Source: Cytophagaceae bacterium SCN 52-12 (lineage in GTDB: Bacteria; Bacteroidota; Bacteroidia; Cytophagales; Spirosomataceae). Taken from it: a DNA stretch of 32,626 nt. Position 1 is the stretch's first letter; each line of letters opens with the position of its first letter. Location of the stretch: assembly GCA_001724175.1 (NCBI GenBank), contig MEDT01000062.1, forward strand, positions 1-32,626. Direction: 5' to 3'. Positions 6,693 through 13,803 of the stretch are shown in pieces. The notes beneath the pieces were generated by a model, which was not told where the DNA came from, made no database searches, and saw nothing but the letters and a program-made list of their open reading frames with translations. The position numbers were made by a program, and so were the translations under genes.

Positions 6693-8460
6693 CTACAACA
6701 AACCTTGCGTCCGCAGTTGATCTCCCATGGCTGACTTTCAAAATATACAACCCCGGGAGAAGCCCTTCCGTATCCAGAGCAATGCTGTTGACTCCCTGGA
6801 AGGTCCTTTCTTTCTTTCCGGAAACCATTAACCCCGCCAGGTTATAGACCCGGACTTCGACATATCCTTCCGACGGGATAAAAAGATCAGCCGAAACAGT
6901 ACGGACAGCCGGACTCGGGTAGACTTTTAAAAGAAGCTTTCCTGGATTGTACATCGCCGAAACAATTTTACTATAGGTAAAGCTCCCGTCCTTGTCTACC
7001 ATTTTGAGACGGTAATAATTCAACCCCGGGAGCGGTTCGGCATCCGTCCACCGGTATGTGTTGCCTGGCCCCTTTTCTTCTAAAGAAACCGTCCCAAGCG
7101 TGGTTTTCTGCCTGTCGTTACCGATGCGCTCGATCTCGAAATGGCTGCCGTCAACCTGCCCTGCAACCTGCCAGTCCAGCCGAATGGCCCTTTCGTCCAG
7201 CTCAGCCCGGAAGTAGGTAAGACTGACAGGCAGCGCATCTCCTACTATCGTGAATGTCCATTTTCTGAAATCGGAAGCATTCAGCCAGCCTTGTATCCCG
7301 TTGTTGCTGTATTCCCGGAAATCGATTTGGTCGACAGAAGCGTTGTCATTACCGGATTTGTCTTTATTCTGCACTCCGAACTCCCCGTTCCGGCTTGCAA
7401 TTGCATATTTCCCCACGGACGTTTGTGTAATCCGCCATTGCTGGCGCTGGTCGTCCGGATCGCCGGCCGAAAGCGTGAGCTGCATCCCGGAATTGTTGCC
7501 GCCGGTCAGCGCCATATTCCTCCCGGTATTGTAAATCTGGTAAAAGCCATTGGAAAGCGGCCTGATCTGCCATAAAAAGTCGGATGTCTCTGCAAAAGTC
7601 TTTTGAAGACGTTCATCAGATCTTTTTTTATGCAGGTACACGCTCCAGAAAGCATCCGGATTACCTGTTATCTCACATCCCAGGTACCAGTTAACCAGCG
7701 ATTGCAGGTCTACCCGCTCGAGATACCCTCCCGGCCCGTCGGCGGGATTACCGGAAAATAAGCGGGATTCAAAGCCGTTAATATCGGCCAGGATGTCGTT
7801 GATCCTGGCCTGGTCCTGCGGCGATTTGAGGTCGGGGTATTTGATGGAAGCTTTAAGCCCCTGGTTGGTCGTTATGTAAAAATCTTCCTGATCGGCAACC
7901 ACGTTGAGCTCAGCCAGGTAAGCGCCCGGCACATCTTCATCCTGTCCTTCTTCGATGTCGATCCTGTTTTCCCGTACTTCCATATGGTCTGTCAACAGGT
8001 AAGAGCCCTGGTAGTCACCGTTCAGGATCACATCCACAAATCGGAAAGGGCTCGCATAGGGCATTTGCAGGTATCGCGACACTTCCAGTCCGACGGCATT
8101 CCTGATCAGCGTCTTATCGGCATAGTTAGCCAGCAAAACCCAGTTTTTTGCTGTCGCAGGCATTCCCAGGAGACTGCCTGCCACGTCCAGGTTGATGCGA
8201 TACGGCTTTTTAGCCATGTTCCAGGTAGAATTCCCGCGGCCGCGTATCCGGATGCTGCCGTTATACAGCTCCTCCGGCGTGCCCTGGTCCCGCACTACCC
8301 GCAGCGACCCGTTTACATAATTGTCCTTACTCTCAACCGGCATGCTGGTCGTAATGCAAAAGGTCGGCAGCGTGCTCCTCGGCGTGCAGGTCTGCCCGGT
8401 TGCCCGGTCAAAACAGGCAAGAACAACCAGAAAGATAACGAAGGAAACGGAAGTCCTCAT
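6685..8460 (-). CDS. Secreted CotH-like protein with ricin-type domain and T9SS sorting tail
   Basis: This is a 591-residue exported protein with a signal peptide of about 22 residues. Residues 45-285 match the N-terminal part of CotH spore-coat-kinase-like proteins: IRGRGNSTWNMAKKPYRI (71-89), NWVLLANYADKTLIRN (106-121), ILNGDYQGSYLLTDHMEV (145-162) and VNWYLGCEI near 256-264. After HKKRSDERL (277-285), where relatives normally continue with a 'PVWDFD'-type acidic motif, the sequence changes to a beta-trefoil-like segment (about 297-405: WQIRPLSNGFYQIYNTGRNMAL, QQWRI). An FN3-like region (about 412-500) and a type IX secretion C-terminal domain (about 513-591, PSPA...LPGLYILKV) follow. It is probably surface-bound. 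Kinase activity is doubtful because the acidic motif is not seen. Confidence 0.85.
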   Translation of the reverse strand: MRTSVSFVIFLVVLACFDRATGQTCTPRSTLPTFCITTSMPVESKDNYVNGSLRVVRDQGTPEELYNGSIRIRGRGNSTWNMAKKPYRINLDVAGSLLGMPATAKNWVLLANYADKTLIRNAVGLEVSRYLQMPYASPFRFVDVILNGDYQGSYLLTDHMEVRENRIDIEEGQDEDVPGAYLAELNVVADQEDFYITTNQGLKASIKYPDLKSPQDQARINDILADINGFESRLFSGNPADGPGGYLERVDLQSLVNWYLGCEITGNPDAFWSVYLHKKRSDERLQKTFAETSDFLWQIRPLSNGFYQIYNTGRNMALTGGNNSGMQLTLSAGDPDDQRQQWRITQTSVGKYAIASRNGEFGVQNKDKSGNDNASVDQIDFREYSNNGIQGWLNASDFRKWTFTIVGDALPVSLTYFRAELDERAIRLDWQVAGQVDGSHFEIERIGNDRQKTTLGTVSLEEKGPGNTYRWTDAEPLPGLNYYRLKMVDKDGSFTYSKIVSAMYNPGKLLLKVYPSPAVRTVSADLFIPSEGYVEVRVYNLAGLMVSGKKERTFQGVNSIALDTEGLLPGLYILKVSHGRSTADARFVVVK

Positions 8461-8510
8461 AAAGCAATAGAAGTTAAGAGGTTAGAAAGCATGTCGGCAC
8501 AGAGGCGCAG

Positions 8511-8529
8511 CAATATTAAGACAATATTA
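8511..8529 (-). promoter_or_regulatory. Duplicated CAATATTA, possible minus-strand -7 boxes
   Basis: CAATATTA occurs at 8511-8518 and 8522-8529. On the minus strand each reads TAATATTG, one mismatch from TAnnTTTG, about 50-70 nt before the CotH-like gene start. No clear -33 element is seen, so this is a weak call. Confidence 0.3.
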
Positions 8530-8631
8530 TTTTTTACCGGGACCAATCACTAAATAAGCGGATAAAAAGGCGTATCAAAGCTTTCTTTTTAACGACTCGT
8601 CACTTTCCCGGGCTTAAACGGCAGGATTGAA

Positions 8632-8639
8632 TAACTTTG
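8632..8639 (+). promoter_or_regulatory. Bacteroidota -7 box before the S1/P1 nuclease gene
   Basis: TAACTTTG matches TAnnTTTG exactly, 35 nt before the ATG at 8675. It lies downstream of the alternative ATG at 8627 and so argues for the later start. Confidence 0.55.
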
Positions 8640-8674
8640 GGCATCTCTGTTTCATCATCATCCAATACACGTTC

Positions 8675-9463
8675 ATGCCGTTCAAAAAAATGCTGTTTAC
8701 ATGCCTGATCTGGGTGCTTGCTTCCGATGCTGCATTCAGCTGGGGCCTTCTCGGACACCGGATTGTCGGGGAGATCGCCGGGCGTCACCTTTCTGCAAAG
8801 GCAAAACGGGAAATAAAAAAGATCCTGGGAAACGAAACCCTGGCGATGTCCGCCAATTGGGCAGATTTTATCAAATCCGATACCTCGTACCGGTATCTGA
8901 ACAGCTGGCACTATGTCAATTTCAGGCCGGGAATTTCCAAAGCCGAATTGCTTTCGCACCTGCAGCATGACACAACCGCCAATATCTACAACCGGCTGAA
9001 TTTTCTTGTAAGCGAATTCAGGGAAAATAAAACACTCGACTCCGACCGGAAAAAGCTATACCTGAGGCTGATCGTCCACCTGGTAGGCGATATTCACCAG
9101 CCGATGCATGCCGGAAGGCCTGAGGACCTGGGCGGCAACCGGATCCCGCTGCACTGGTTCTACGAACCGAGCAACCTCCATAAGGTGTGGGATGAAGACC
9201 TCATCAACTATCAGCAGCTGAGCTATACAGAATATACGAATTCAATTGACTTTTCATCCAGGCAGCAAAGAAAGGAATGGCAGTCTACCGGGGCCGACGA
9301 GTGGCTGCTCGAGTCTTTCATGATCGCAGAACAGCTTTACGCAGGCGTCGGCAAGGGAGACAAGCTGAGGTATGAATACAATTTCATGCATATCGGCACC
9401 CTCAACGACCGCCTGCTGAAAGGGGGAGTGCGCCTGGCCGGCTTGCTGAATGAATTATTTTGA
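8675..9463 (+). CDS. Secreted S1/P1-type nuclease
   Basis: I choose the ATG at 8675 (262 residues). It puts a clean signal peptide at the N-terminus (MPFKKMLF, hydrophobic core, cleavage before Trp23) and lies behind the -7 box. An in-frame ATG at 8627 precedes that box. The mature protein starts with Trp (WGLLGHRI), as zinc-binding S1/P1 nucleases do, because the N-terminal Trp amine is a metal ligand. Other ligand motifs are visible: NWADFIKSD, WHYVNF, HLVGDIHQPMHAG, and HWFYEPSNLHKVWDEDLI. The family is a trinuclear-zinc phospholipase-C fold that cleaves single-stranded DNA/RNA and 3'-nucleotides. A likely role is extracytoplasmic nucleic-acid scavenging. It appears intact and monocistronic. 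Confidence 0.93.
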   Translation: MPFKKMLFTCLIWVLASDAAFSWGLLGHRIVGEIAGRHLSAKAKREIKKILGNETLAMSANWADFIKSDTSYRYLNSWHYVNFRPGISKAELLSHLQHDTTANIYNRLNFLVSEFRENKTLDSDRKKLYLRLIVHLVGDIHQPMHAGRPEDLGGNRIPLHWFYEPSNLHKVWDEDLINYQQLSYTEYTNSIDFSSRQQRKEWQSTGADEWLLESFMIAEQLYAGVGKGDKLRYEYNFMHIGTLNDRLLKGGVRLAGLLNELF

Positions 9464-9496
9464 CTTCATTCTTACCGGTTATATCGTGCTTTATGC

Positions 9497-9504
9497 TAAT
9501 TTTG
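9497..9504 (+). promoter_or_regulatory. Bacteroidota -7 box before the E2 gene
   Basis: TAATTTTG matches TAnnTTTG exactly. No matching -33 element is found. If used, it gives a leader of roughly 140 nt before the E2 start, containing three stem-loops. Confidence 0.45.
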
Positions 9505-9514
9505 GTGCGTATCT

Positions 9515-9605
9515 GCAACTTGGCGCAAGTTGCCTGTATCTTCAGGATTTAACTCTCCGGGGCTGACTACCCGGAAACCGTCAGCAAAAGGTCCGCGACC
9601 TTTTT
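9515..9605 (+). promoter_or_regulatory. Three successive stem-loops in the E2 leader
   Basis: The first is GCAACTT-GGCGC-AAGTTGC (9515-9533). The second is GCTGAC with GTCAGC (9562-9567 and 9580-9585, 12-nt loop). The third is AAAAGGTC-CGC-GACCTTTT followed by one more T (9586-9605). The last resembles a weak intrinsic terminator, so it could end transcription of the nuclease gene or attenuate E2 expression. No known riboswitch class is recognised. Confidence 0.4.
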
Positions 9606-9651
9606 CCTGAAATCGTGACACGTTAACTCAATAGTACACATTAAACGTAAT

Positions 9652-11292
9652 ATGGCTGAAGTAATAAGAATGCCCAAAATGAGCGACACCATGGAGGAAG
9701 GTGTCATTGCGGAATGGCATAAAAAAGTTGGTGACACTGTAAAAGTTGGTGATATCCTTGCTGACGTAGAGACAGACAAGGCAACCATGGAACTTGAGTC
9801 ATATGAAGAGGGTACCCTGTTATATATCGGTATAGAGAAGGGAGCGTCAGTACCCGTAGACGGCATCATAGCCGTTGTAGGGAAAGAGGGTGAAGATTAC
9901 AAAGCCCTTCTTGAAGGCGGAAGCGCCCCTGCTCCGGCTGCCGGAACAGCGCCGCAGGAAAAAGAAGCTCCTGCTCCTGAAAAGGCTCCGTCCGCCCCTG
10001 CTGCCCAGGCTGCACCGGCCGCTTCTGTCAATGCCACCGTGATCCGCATGCCGAAAATGAGCGATACGATGGAAGAGGGCGTGCTGGTTTCATGGCAAAA
10101 GAAAGTCGGTGATAAAGTCAAATCGGGCGATATCCTGGCCGAGGTCGAAACAGACAAAGCCACAATGGAGCTGGAAGCCTACGACGAAGGCACGCTGCTA
10201 TACCAGGGGGTAGAAGCCGGAACGGCCGTCCCGGTAGACGGTATCATTGCCGTGATCGGGGAAGAAGGCGCAGACTATAAAGCTTTACTGAATGACGGAG
10301 CTCCCAAAGCAGCTGCTTCGGAGCAAAAACCCGCAGAGGCTTCCGCCTCAGCCGCTCCTGCAAACGCCGGAAATACGGTGGATGCTGATTCGCCGGCGTC
10401 AGACGGCGACAGGCTGAAGGCCTCGCCCCTGGCTAAAAAGATAGCGGAAGAAAAAGGGATTGATATTAAAAAAGTTACAGGATCGGGCGAAAACGGCAGG
10501 ATAGTAAAACGGGACATAGACAGCTTCGTCCCATCTGCGGCCGCTCCTGTCGAAACTGCGGCGCCTGCTGCCGCTCCTGCCAGGACTGCTGCTGCGCCGG
10601 CTCCGGCTGGCGGATACGAGGATCTCCCCGTGTCGCAGATGAGGAAAACCATAGCGCGCCGCCTGAGCGAGAGCCTGTTTACCGCTCCGCACTTCTATGT
10701 TACCATGGAGATCAATATGGACAAGGCCATGGCGCTGCGTCCCCAGCTGAATGAAGCCTCCGCTGCGAAGATCTCGTTCAACGATATGGTGGTGAAGGCC
10801 GCTGCGCTGGCGCTGAAACGCCATCCGGAAGTCAATTCCGCCTGGCTGGGCGATAAAATCCGTCGCTATCACTATGTCAACGTCGGAGTGGCCGTTGCGG
10901 TAGATGAAGGGTTGCTTGTGCCTGTGATCCGCGACGCCGACAAGAAAGGCCTTGCCGCTATCTCGGGTGAGGTAAAAGAGCTGGCCGGAAAAGCGAAGGA
11001 CAAAAAATTACAGCCCGGCGACTGGGAGGGAAATACTTTCTCGGTTTCCAACCTCGGTATGTTCGGAGTCGATGAATTCACGGCCATCATCAACCCGCCG
11101 GATTCATGCATCCTGGCCGTTGGAGGCATCAAAAAGGTTGCCGCCTTTAAAGAAGACGGCTCGGTATACCCGGTCAATATCATGAAAGTGACGCTTTCTG
11201 CCGATCACCGAGTAGTAGACGGCGCCCTGGCGGCTTCTTTCCTGCAAACGCTGAAAGGATTGCTGGAAAACCCGTTCAGCATGCTGATCTGA
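9652..11292 (+). CDS. Pyruvate dehydrogenase complex E2 (dihydrolipoamide acetyltransferase), two lipoyl domains
   Basis: The 546 residues comprise two lipoyl domains, each with an ETDKATME lipoylation motif (Lys43 and Lys169). They are joined by Ala/Pro/Glu-rich flexible linkers. A peripheral-subunit-binding domain follows (about 258-296, SPLAKKIAEEKGIDIKKVTGSGENGRI), then the catalytic acyltransferase domain ending with DHRVVDGALAASF (catalytic His519). The start (MAEVIRMPKMSDTMEEG) and linker type match E2p of pyruvate dehydrogenase, which transfers the acetyl group from E1 to CoA in the cytoplasmic complex. The two lipoyl domains are close protein duplicates but use different codons, so the duplication is old. 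No E1 or E3 gene lies next to it in this window. A strong terminator follows. Confidence 0.95.
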   Translation: MAEVIRMPKMSDTMEEGVIAEWHKKVGDTVKVGDILADVETDKATMELESYEEGTLLYIGIEKGASVPVDGIIAVVGKEGEDYKALLEGGSAPAPAAGTAPQEKEAPAPEKAPSAPAAQAAPAASVNATVIRMPKMSDTMEEGVLVSWQKKVGDKVKSGDILAEVETDKATMELEAYDEGTLLYQGVEAGTAVPVDGIIAVIGEEGADYKALLNDGAPKAAASEQKPAEASASAAPANAGNTVDADSPASDGDRLKASPLAKKIAEEKGIDIKKVTGSGENGRIVKRDIDSFVPSAAAPVETAAPAAAPARTAAAPAPAGGYEDLPVSQMRKTIARRLSESLFTAPHFYVTMEINMDKAMALRPQLNEASAAKISFNDMVVKAAALALKRHPEVNSAWLGDKIRRYHYVNVGVAVAVDEGLLVPVIRDADKKGLAAISGEVKELAGKAKDKKLQPGDWEGNTFSVSNLGMFGVDEFTAIINPPDSCILAVGGIKKVAAFKEDGSVYPVNIMKVTLSADHRVVDGALAASFLQTLKGLLENPFSMLI

Positions 11293-11315
11293 GCAGAATT
11301 AGAAAATAACGCACG

Positions 11316-11362
11316 AAAACATCAGGGCGCGATCTTTTAAAAGATCGCGCCCTGATGTTTTT
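11316..11362 (+). terminator. Intrinsic terminator after the E2 gene (46-bp perfect palindrome)
   Basis: A 23-bp perfect inverted repeat is centred at 11338/11339. The GC-rich stem ATCAGGGCGCGATC pairs with GATCGCGCCCTGAT, with TTTTAAAA at the apex and a T-run at 11358-11362. The matching A-run on the left makes it work in either direction. It begins 24 nt after the E2 stop. Confidence 0.93.
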
Positions 11363-11474
11363 CGACATTAGCTCGCGCCTGTCGAAAAAAAATACGCCTC
11401 CCCTTCCATACCCATGATAAAACACTTGCATCCTGATTGCCGCGAAACGGCTACCTGAAAAAAAAGCAAAAAAA

Positions 11475-11522
11475 CTTGCGAAACCACATAGTTGCACTTA
11501 TATTTGCAACCATATATTTGCA
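11475..11522 (+). promoter_or_regulatory. Promoter and likely operator of the ArsR gene
   Basis: CTTG (11475-11478), 20 nt, then TATATTTG (11499-11506) forms a good Bacteroidota promoter. A second TATATTTG lies at 11513-11520. Three half-sites at a fixed 14-nt step overlap it: GTTGCA (11491-11496), TGCAAC (11505-11510) and TTGCA (11518-11522). Successive half-sites are inverted, each pair separated by 8 nt. This is what an autoregulatory ArsR-family dimer operator would look like; the operator role is inferred. Confidence 0.6.
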
Positions 11523-11524
11523 CA

Positions 11525-11845
11525 ATGGAAGCAAGACGAGATATTTTTCAGGCAATCGCAGACCCGACAAGACGGGCGATCATCGCTTTAATTGCTTTGC
11601 AGGCAATGACTCCAAACGCCATAGCCGAACACTTTGATACAACCCGGCAGGCTGTATCCAAACATTTACGCATTTTGACAGAGTGCGAACTGGTACAACA
11701 GGAGCACAAAGGCAGAGAAATTTATTACCAGCTTGAAATTGACAAAATGAAAGAGATAGACAAATGGCTTGAACAATTCCGTAAAATCTGGGAAGACCGC
11801 TTTGATAACCTTGATAAGTTATTGGCAAAAATTCAACAGAAGTAG
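11525..11845 (+). CDS. ArsR-family winged-helix repressor
   Basis: A 106-residue protein from the ATG at 11525. An upstream in-frame TTG at 11492 would place the start inside the promoter. The fold signature is clear: [16 protein letters not shown] (helix 1-2), then the helix-turn-helix [20 protein letters not shown], then the wing [15 protein letters not shown]. The cysteine metal site of ArsR/SmtB (CxC in the recognition helix) is absent. It therefore belongs to the non-metal subgroup often encoded next to an SRPBCC protein. That is the case here, 60 nt downstream, suggesting one transcript. Both genes are visibly AT-richer than their neighbours and may have been acquired together. Confidence 0.92.
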   Translation: MEARRDIFQAIADPTRRAIIALIALQAMTPNAIAEHFDTTRQAVSKHLRILTECELVQQEHKGREIYYQLEIDKMKEIDKWLEQFRKIWEDRFDNLDKLLAKIQQK

Positions 11846-11905
11846 CATTATCATCACATCTTCAAAACCTGGACAAATTATTACTAACGCTAAAAAATAA
11901 ATAAA

Positions 11906-12409
11906 ATGAATCCGGCATTATTATTCGAATTTACGATCAACAGGGAAAACAACACAATTCACATCATACGTGAATTTGACGCCAACCTCGAATTGGTCTG
12001 GCAAGCATGGACGACGCCCGAATTACTCGACCAATGGTGGGGACCACAGCCGTGGAGAGCCGAAACGAAGACAATGGATTTTCGGGAAGGCGGCTTTTGG
12101 CTCTACGCTATGGTAAGCCCTGAGGGCGAAAAGCATTATAGCAAAGCCAATTTCACTTCTATTGTAAAAGAAAAGTCTTTTGCCTCAAAAGGCGGATTCA
12201 GCGATGAAAACGGTACGATAAATCCTGCGTTTCCTCAAAATTTATGGGAGAACAACTTTATCCCGTCAGGCAATAAGGTGCGGGTAGATATGCTCCTGAC
12301 TTACGATACGCTTGCCGATCTTGAAAAAGAGATAGAGATGGGCTTTAAAGAAGGAATGACAATAGACTTCGACCAATTGGACAAGCTGTTACTGAGGTTA
12401 AAAAAGTAG
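11906..12409 (+). CDS. SRPBCC (AHSA1-like) domain protein
   Basis: A 167-residue protein of the START/Bet v1-like fold. It has the AHSA1 signature near the N-terminus (IIREFDANLELVWQAWTTPELLDQWWGP, about residues 19-46), followed by MDFREGGFWLYAM and YDTLADLEKEIEMGFKEGM near the C-terminus. Such proteins bind hydrophobic ligands or partner proteins in a deep cavity; the ligand is not predictable. It sits 60 nt after the ArsR gene in the same direction, a widespread two-gene arrangement in which the repressor controls the SRPBCC protein. Base composition is lower in GC than the flanking genes, like its partner. Confidence 0.9.
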   Translation: MNPALLFEFTINRENNTIHIIREFDANLELVWQAWTTPELLDQWWGPQPWRAETKTMDFREGGFWLYAMVSPEGEKHYSKANFTSIVKEKSFASKGGFSDENGTINPAFPQNLWENNFIPSGNKVRVDMLLTYDTLADLEKEIEMGFKEGMTIDFDQLDKLLLRLKK

Positions 12410-12470
12410 AGCAGCAATGCACTGCAAAACAACACCGGGAAGCTGAAGCAGGAATTTCCGGGGAATCAAA

Positions 12471-12505
12471 AAGGCCGGCTCAAACGTGGAAAATGAGCCG
12501 GCCTT
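12471..12505 (-). terminator. Terminator for the NDPK-like gene
   Basis: AAGGCCGGCTCA (12471-12482) and TGAGCCGGCCTT (12494-12505) form a perfect 12-bp stem with an 11-nt loop. On the minus strand it ends in a T-run (complement of the A-run at 12468-12472). It lies between convergent genes and suits the minus-strand gene best. It may also stop the plus-strand SRPBCC transcript. Confidence 0.85.
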
Positions 12506-12527
12506 CTGATTATTGAACAAGTGCAGG

Positions 12528-13544
12528 TCAGAGCACCTGCCTGAGCAATGCTATTGCCTCATCGCTGTTCTTTTCCTCCGTAAGATCAAAGATGGAAGTT
12601 GACTTACCGTCGACGACGACGTTGACATTGCCGGTGATATCGGCCAGCTTATCGCCGAATGCCTCGCTGAGCTTCTTTCCGAAAGGAAAGGATGTAAAAT
12701 CTTTTTCTCCGCCCGGCGCCGAGAAATCGGAATTATACCGGCGCAGCTCGACCAGCGCCTCGACAGGACCGGCCGAAAGGTGAACCCCGTTGGTACCCTG
12801 CCCTACTTCCGCAAGGCCAAGCTCCTCCTTATTATCAAGAAAGCTTCTCCTGATACTCCCGCCATCGGCATTTGCGGGATTGGTAGCGCCTATAAAGCGG
12901 CCCCGCGCTACCGGCCAGTCAAGGTCGCCCGACAGCGTCATGACCACGATGCATTTCCCTTCTTCGGTAAAATGCCTGAGCTGACGCGGGTGAAACCCGT
13001 TGATGACGTAGAGTGTCTCGTTGTCGACCTTCACTACTTCGGCGTATGTCCCTCCGGCCAGCTTTTTGTTCTCCAGGTTCTGCCAGATATAGTCAAGCGA
13101 AAATGCATTGAAAGCGGGATATTGCTCAATTACTTCCAGTCCGCCCAGCACTTTCAGCTCCGAGACATCAGCGCCGTAGATCTCGCGGAACTTTTCCTTA
13201 GCTCCTTCCGACATATTGCCCACCGCATCCTTTGCAATGCTGTTGATCACGCCATAATGCTGCGCGATTATGTTGTGGGCATCCAGGTATCTGGCAGACA
13301 ATACGCTCGCATTATGGATTGTCAGGCCAAATTCCTCTATTTTCCCGAGAATGAGCGCAATCACCTTTTCGACGTTTACACCTCCTTTTTTATCGAGCAC
13401 CTCGGGCTTGATAAAAAAAAGAAATTCATTCCTGCCGGTCTCTGCCGACGGGTCATTGTAGATCTCCTCTACCAAAATTTCCTGCCTTTCAGCCCTTTCA
13501 ATTCCTTCTGAAATCGATCTTAATAAACTTTCCTTTGCTGTCAT
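12528..13544 (-). CDS. Enlarged nucleoside-diphosphate-kinase-like protein
   Basis: This 338-residue protein is not a familiar long family to me, but the NDPK fold can be traced in two blocks. Residues 38-100 align with the NDPK N-terminus: EFLFFIKPEVL with Lys46 in the place of the ATP-contacting Lys. Residues 196-270 align with the rest: GKCIVVMTLSGD, then ARGRFIGATNPANADGGSIRRSF (Arg214/216, Thr221, Arg232), then NGVHLSAGPVEAL (Asn252 and the phospho-accepting His255 position). About 100 residues (roughly 100-195) are inserted between the blocks, and residues 280-338 form a C-terminal extension. Ordinary NDPK is about 140 residues. All main catalytic positions are kept, so gamma-phosphate transfer is plausible. 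It is a single gene with its own promoter and terminator; no signal peptide. Confidence 0.7.
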   Translation of the reverse strand: MTAKESLLRSISEGIERAERQEILVEEIYNDPSAETGRNEFLFFIKPEVLDKKGGVNVEKVIALILGKIEEFGLTIHNASVLSARYLDAHNIIAQHYGVINSIAKDAVGNMSEGAKEKFREIYGADVSELKVLGGLEVIEQYPAFNAFSLDYIWQNLENKKLAGGTYAEVVKVDNETLYVINGFHPRQLRHFTEEGKCIVVMTLSGDLDWPVARGRFIGATNPANADGGSIRRSFLDNKEELGLAEVGQGTNGVHLSAGPVEALVELRRYNSDFSAPGGEKDFTSFPFGKKLSEAFGDKLADITGNVNVVVDGKSTSIFDLTEEKNSDEAIALLRQVL

Positions 13545-13626
13545 TTATATAATCTGATTATTTGCCTGATATCCGCTGTTGTCTCTTCTTCCTCCCGTTT
13601 TTCTTCAATACAGGCCGGAAAATTGA

Positions 13627-13657
13627 CAAATATATTAAACTTAAAGGGACTGATAAA
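13627..13657 (-). promoter_or_regulatory. Promoter of the NDPK-like gene
   Basis: Read on the minus strand, TTTA (13657-13654), 19 nt, then TATATTTG (13634-13627). The -7 box is a perfect TAnnTTTG and the -33 element matches 3 of 4. The leader would be about 75 nt. The rest of the 259-nt divergent region 13545-13803 is AT-rich with no other clear element. Confidence 0.5.
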
Positions 13658-13803
13658 AGTATGATATAAAAAAAATACCATAAAGTGATTTTTGCCATCA
13701 GGTTCAGGCACATCTTCAAAATACTATTTTTTGTTTAATTTTACGGCGGTTATCCTCCCGATAAACACCGAAGCTATTGCAGGCTGATATTTTCGTATAT
13801 TAA

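Noticed and set aside
8627-8674. Upstream ATG of the S1/P1 nuclease as start
   Set aside because: It lies before the -7 box and gives a polar extension ahead of a complete signal peptide.
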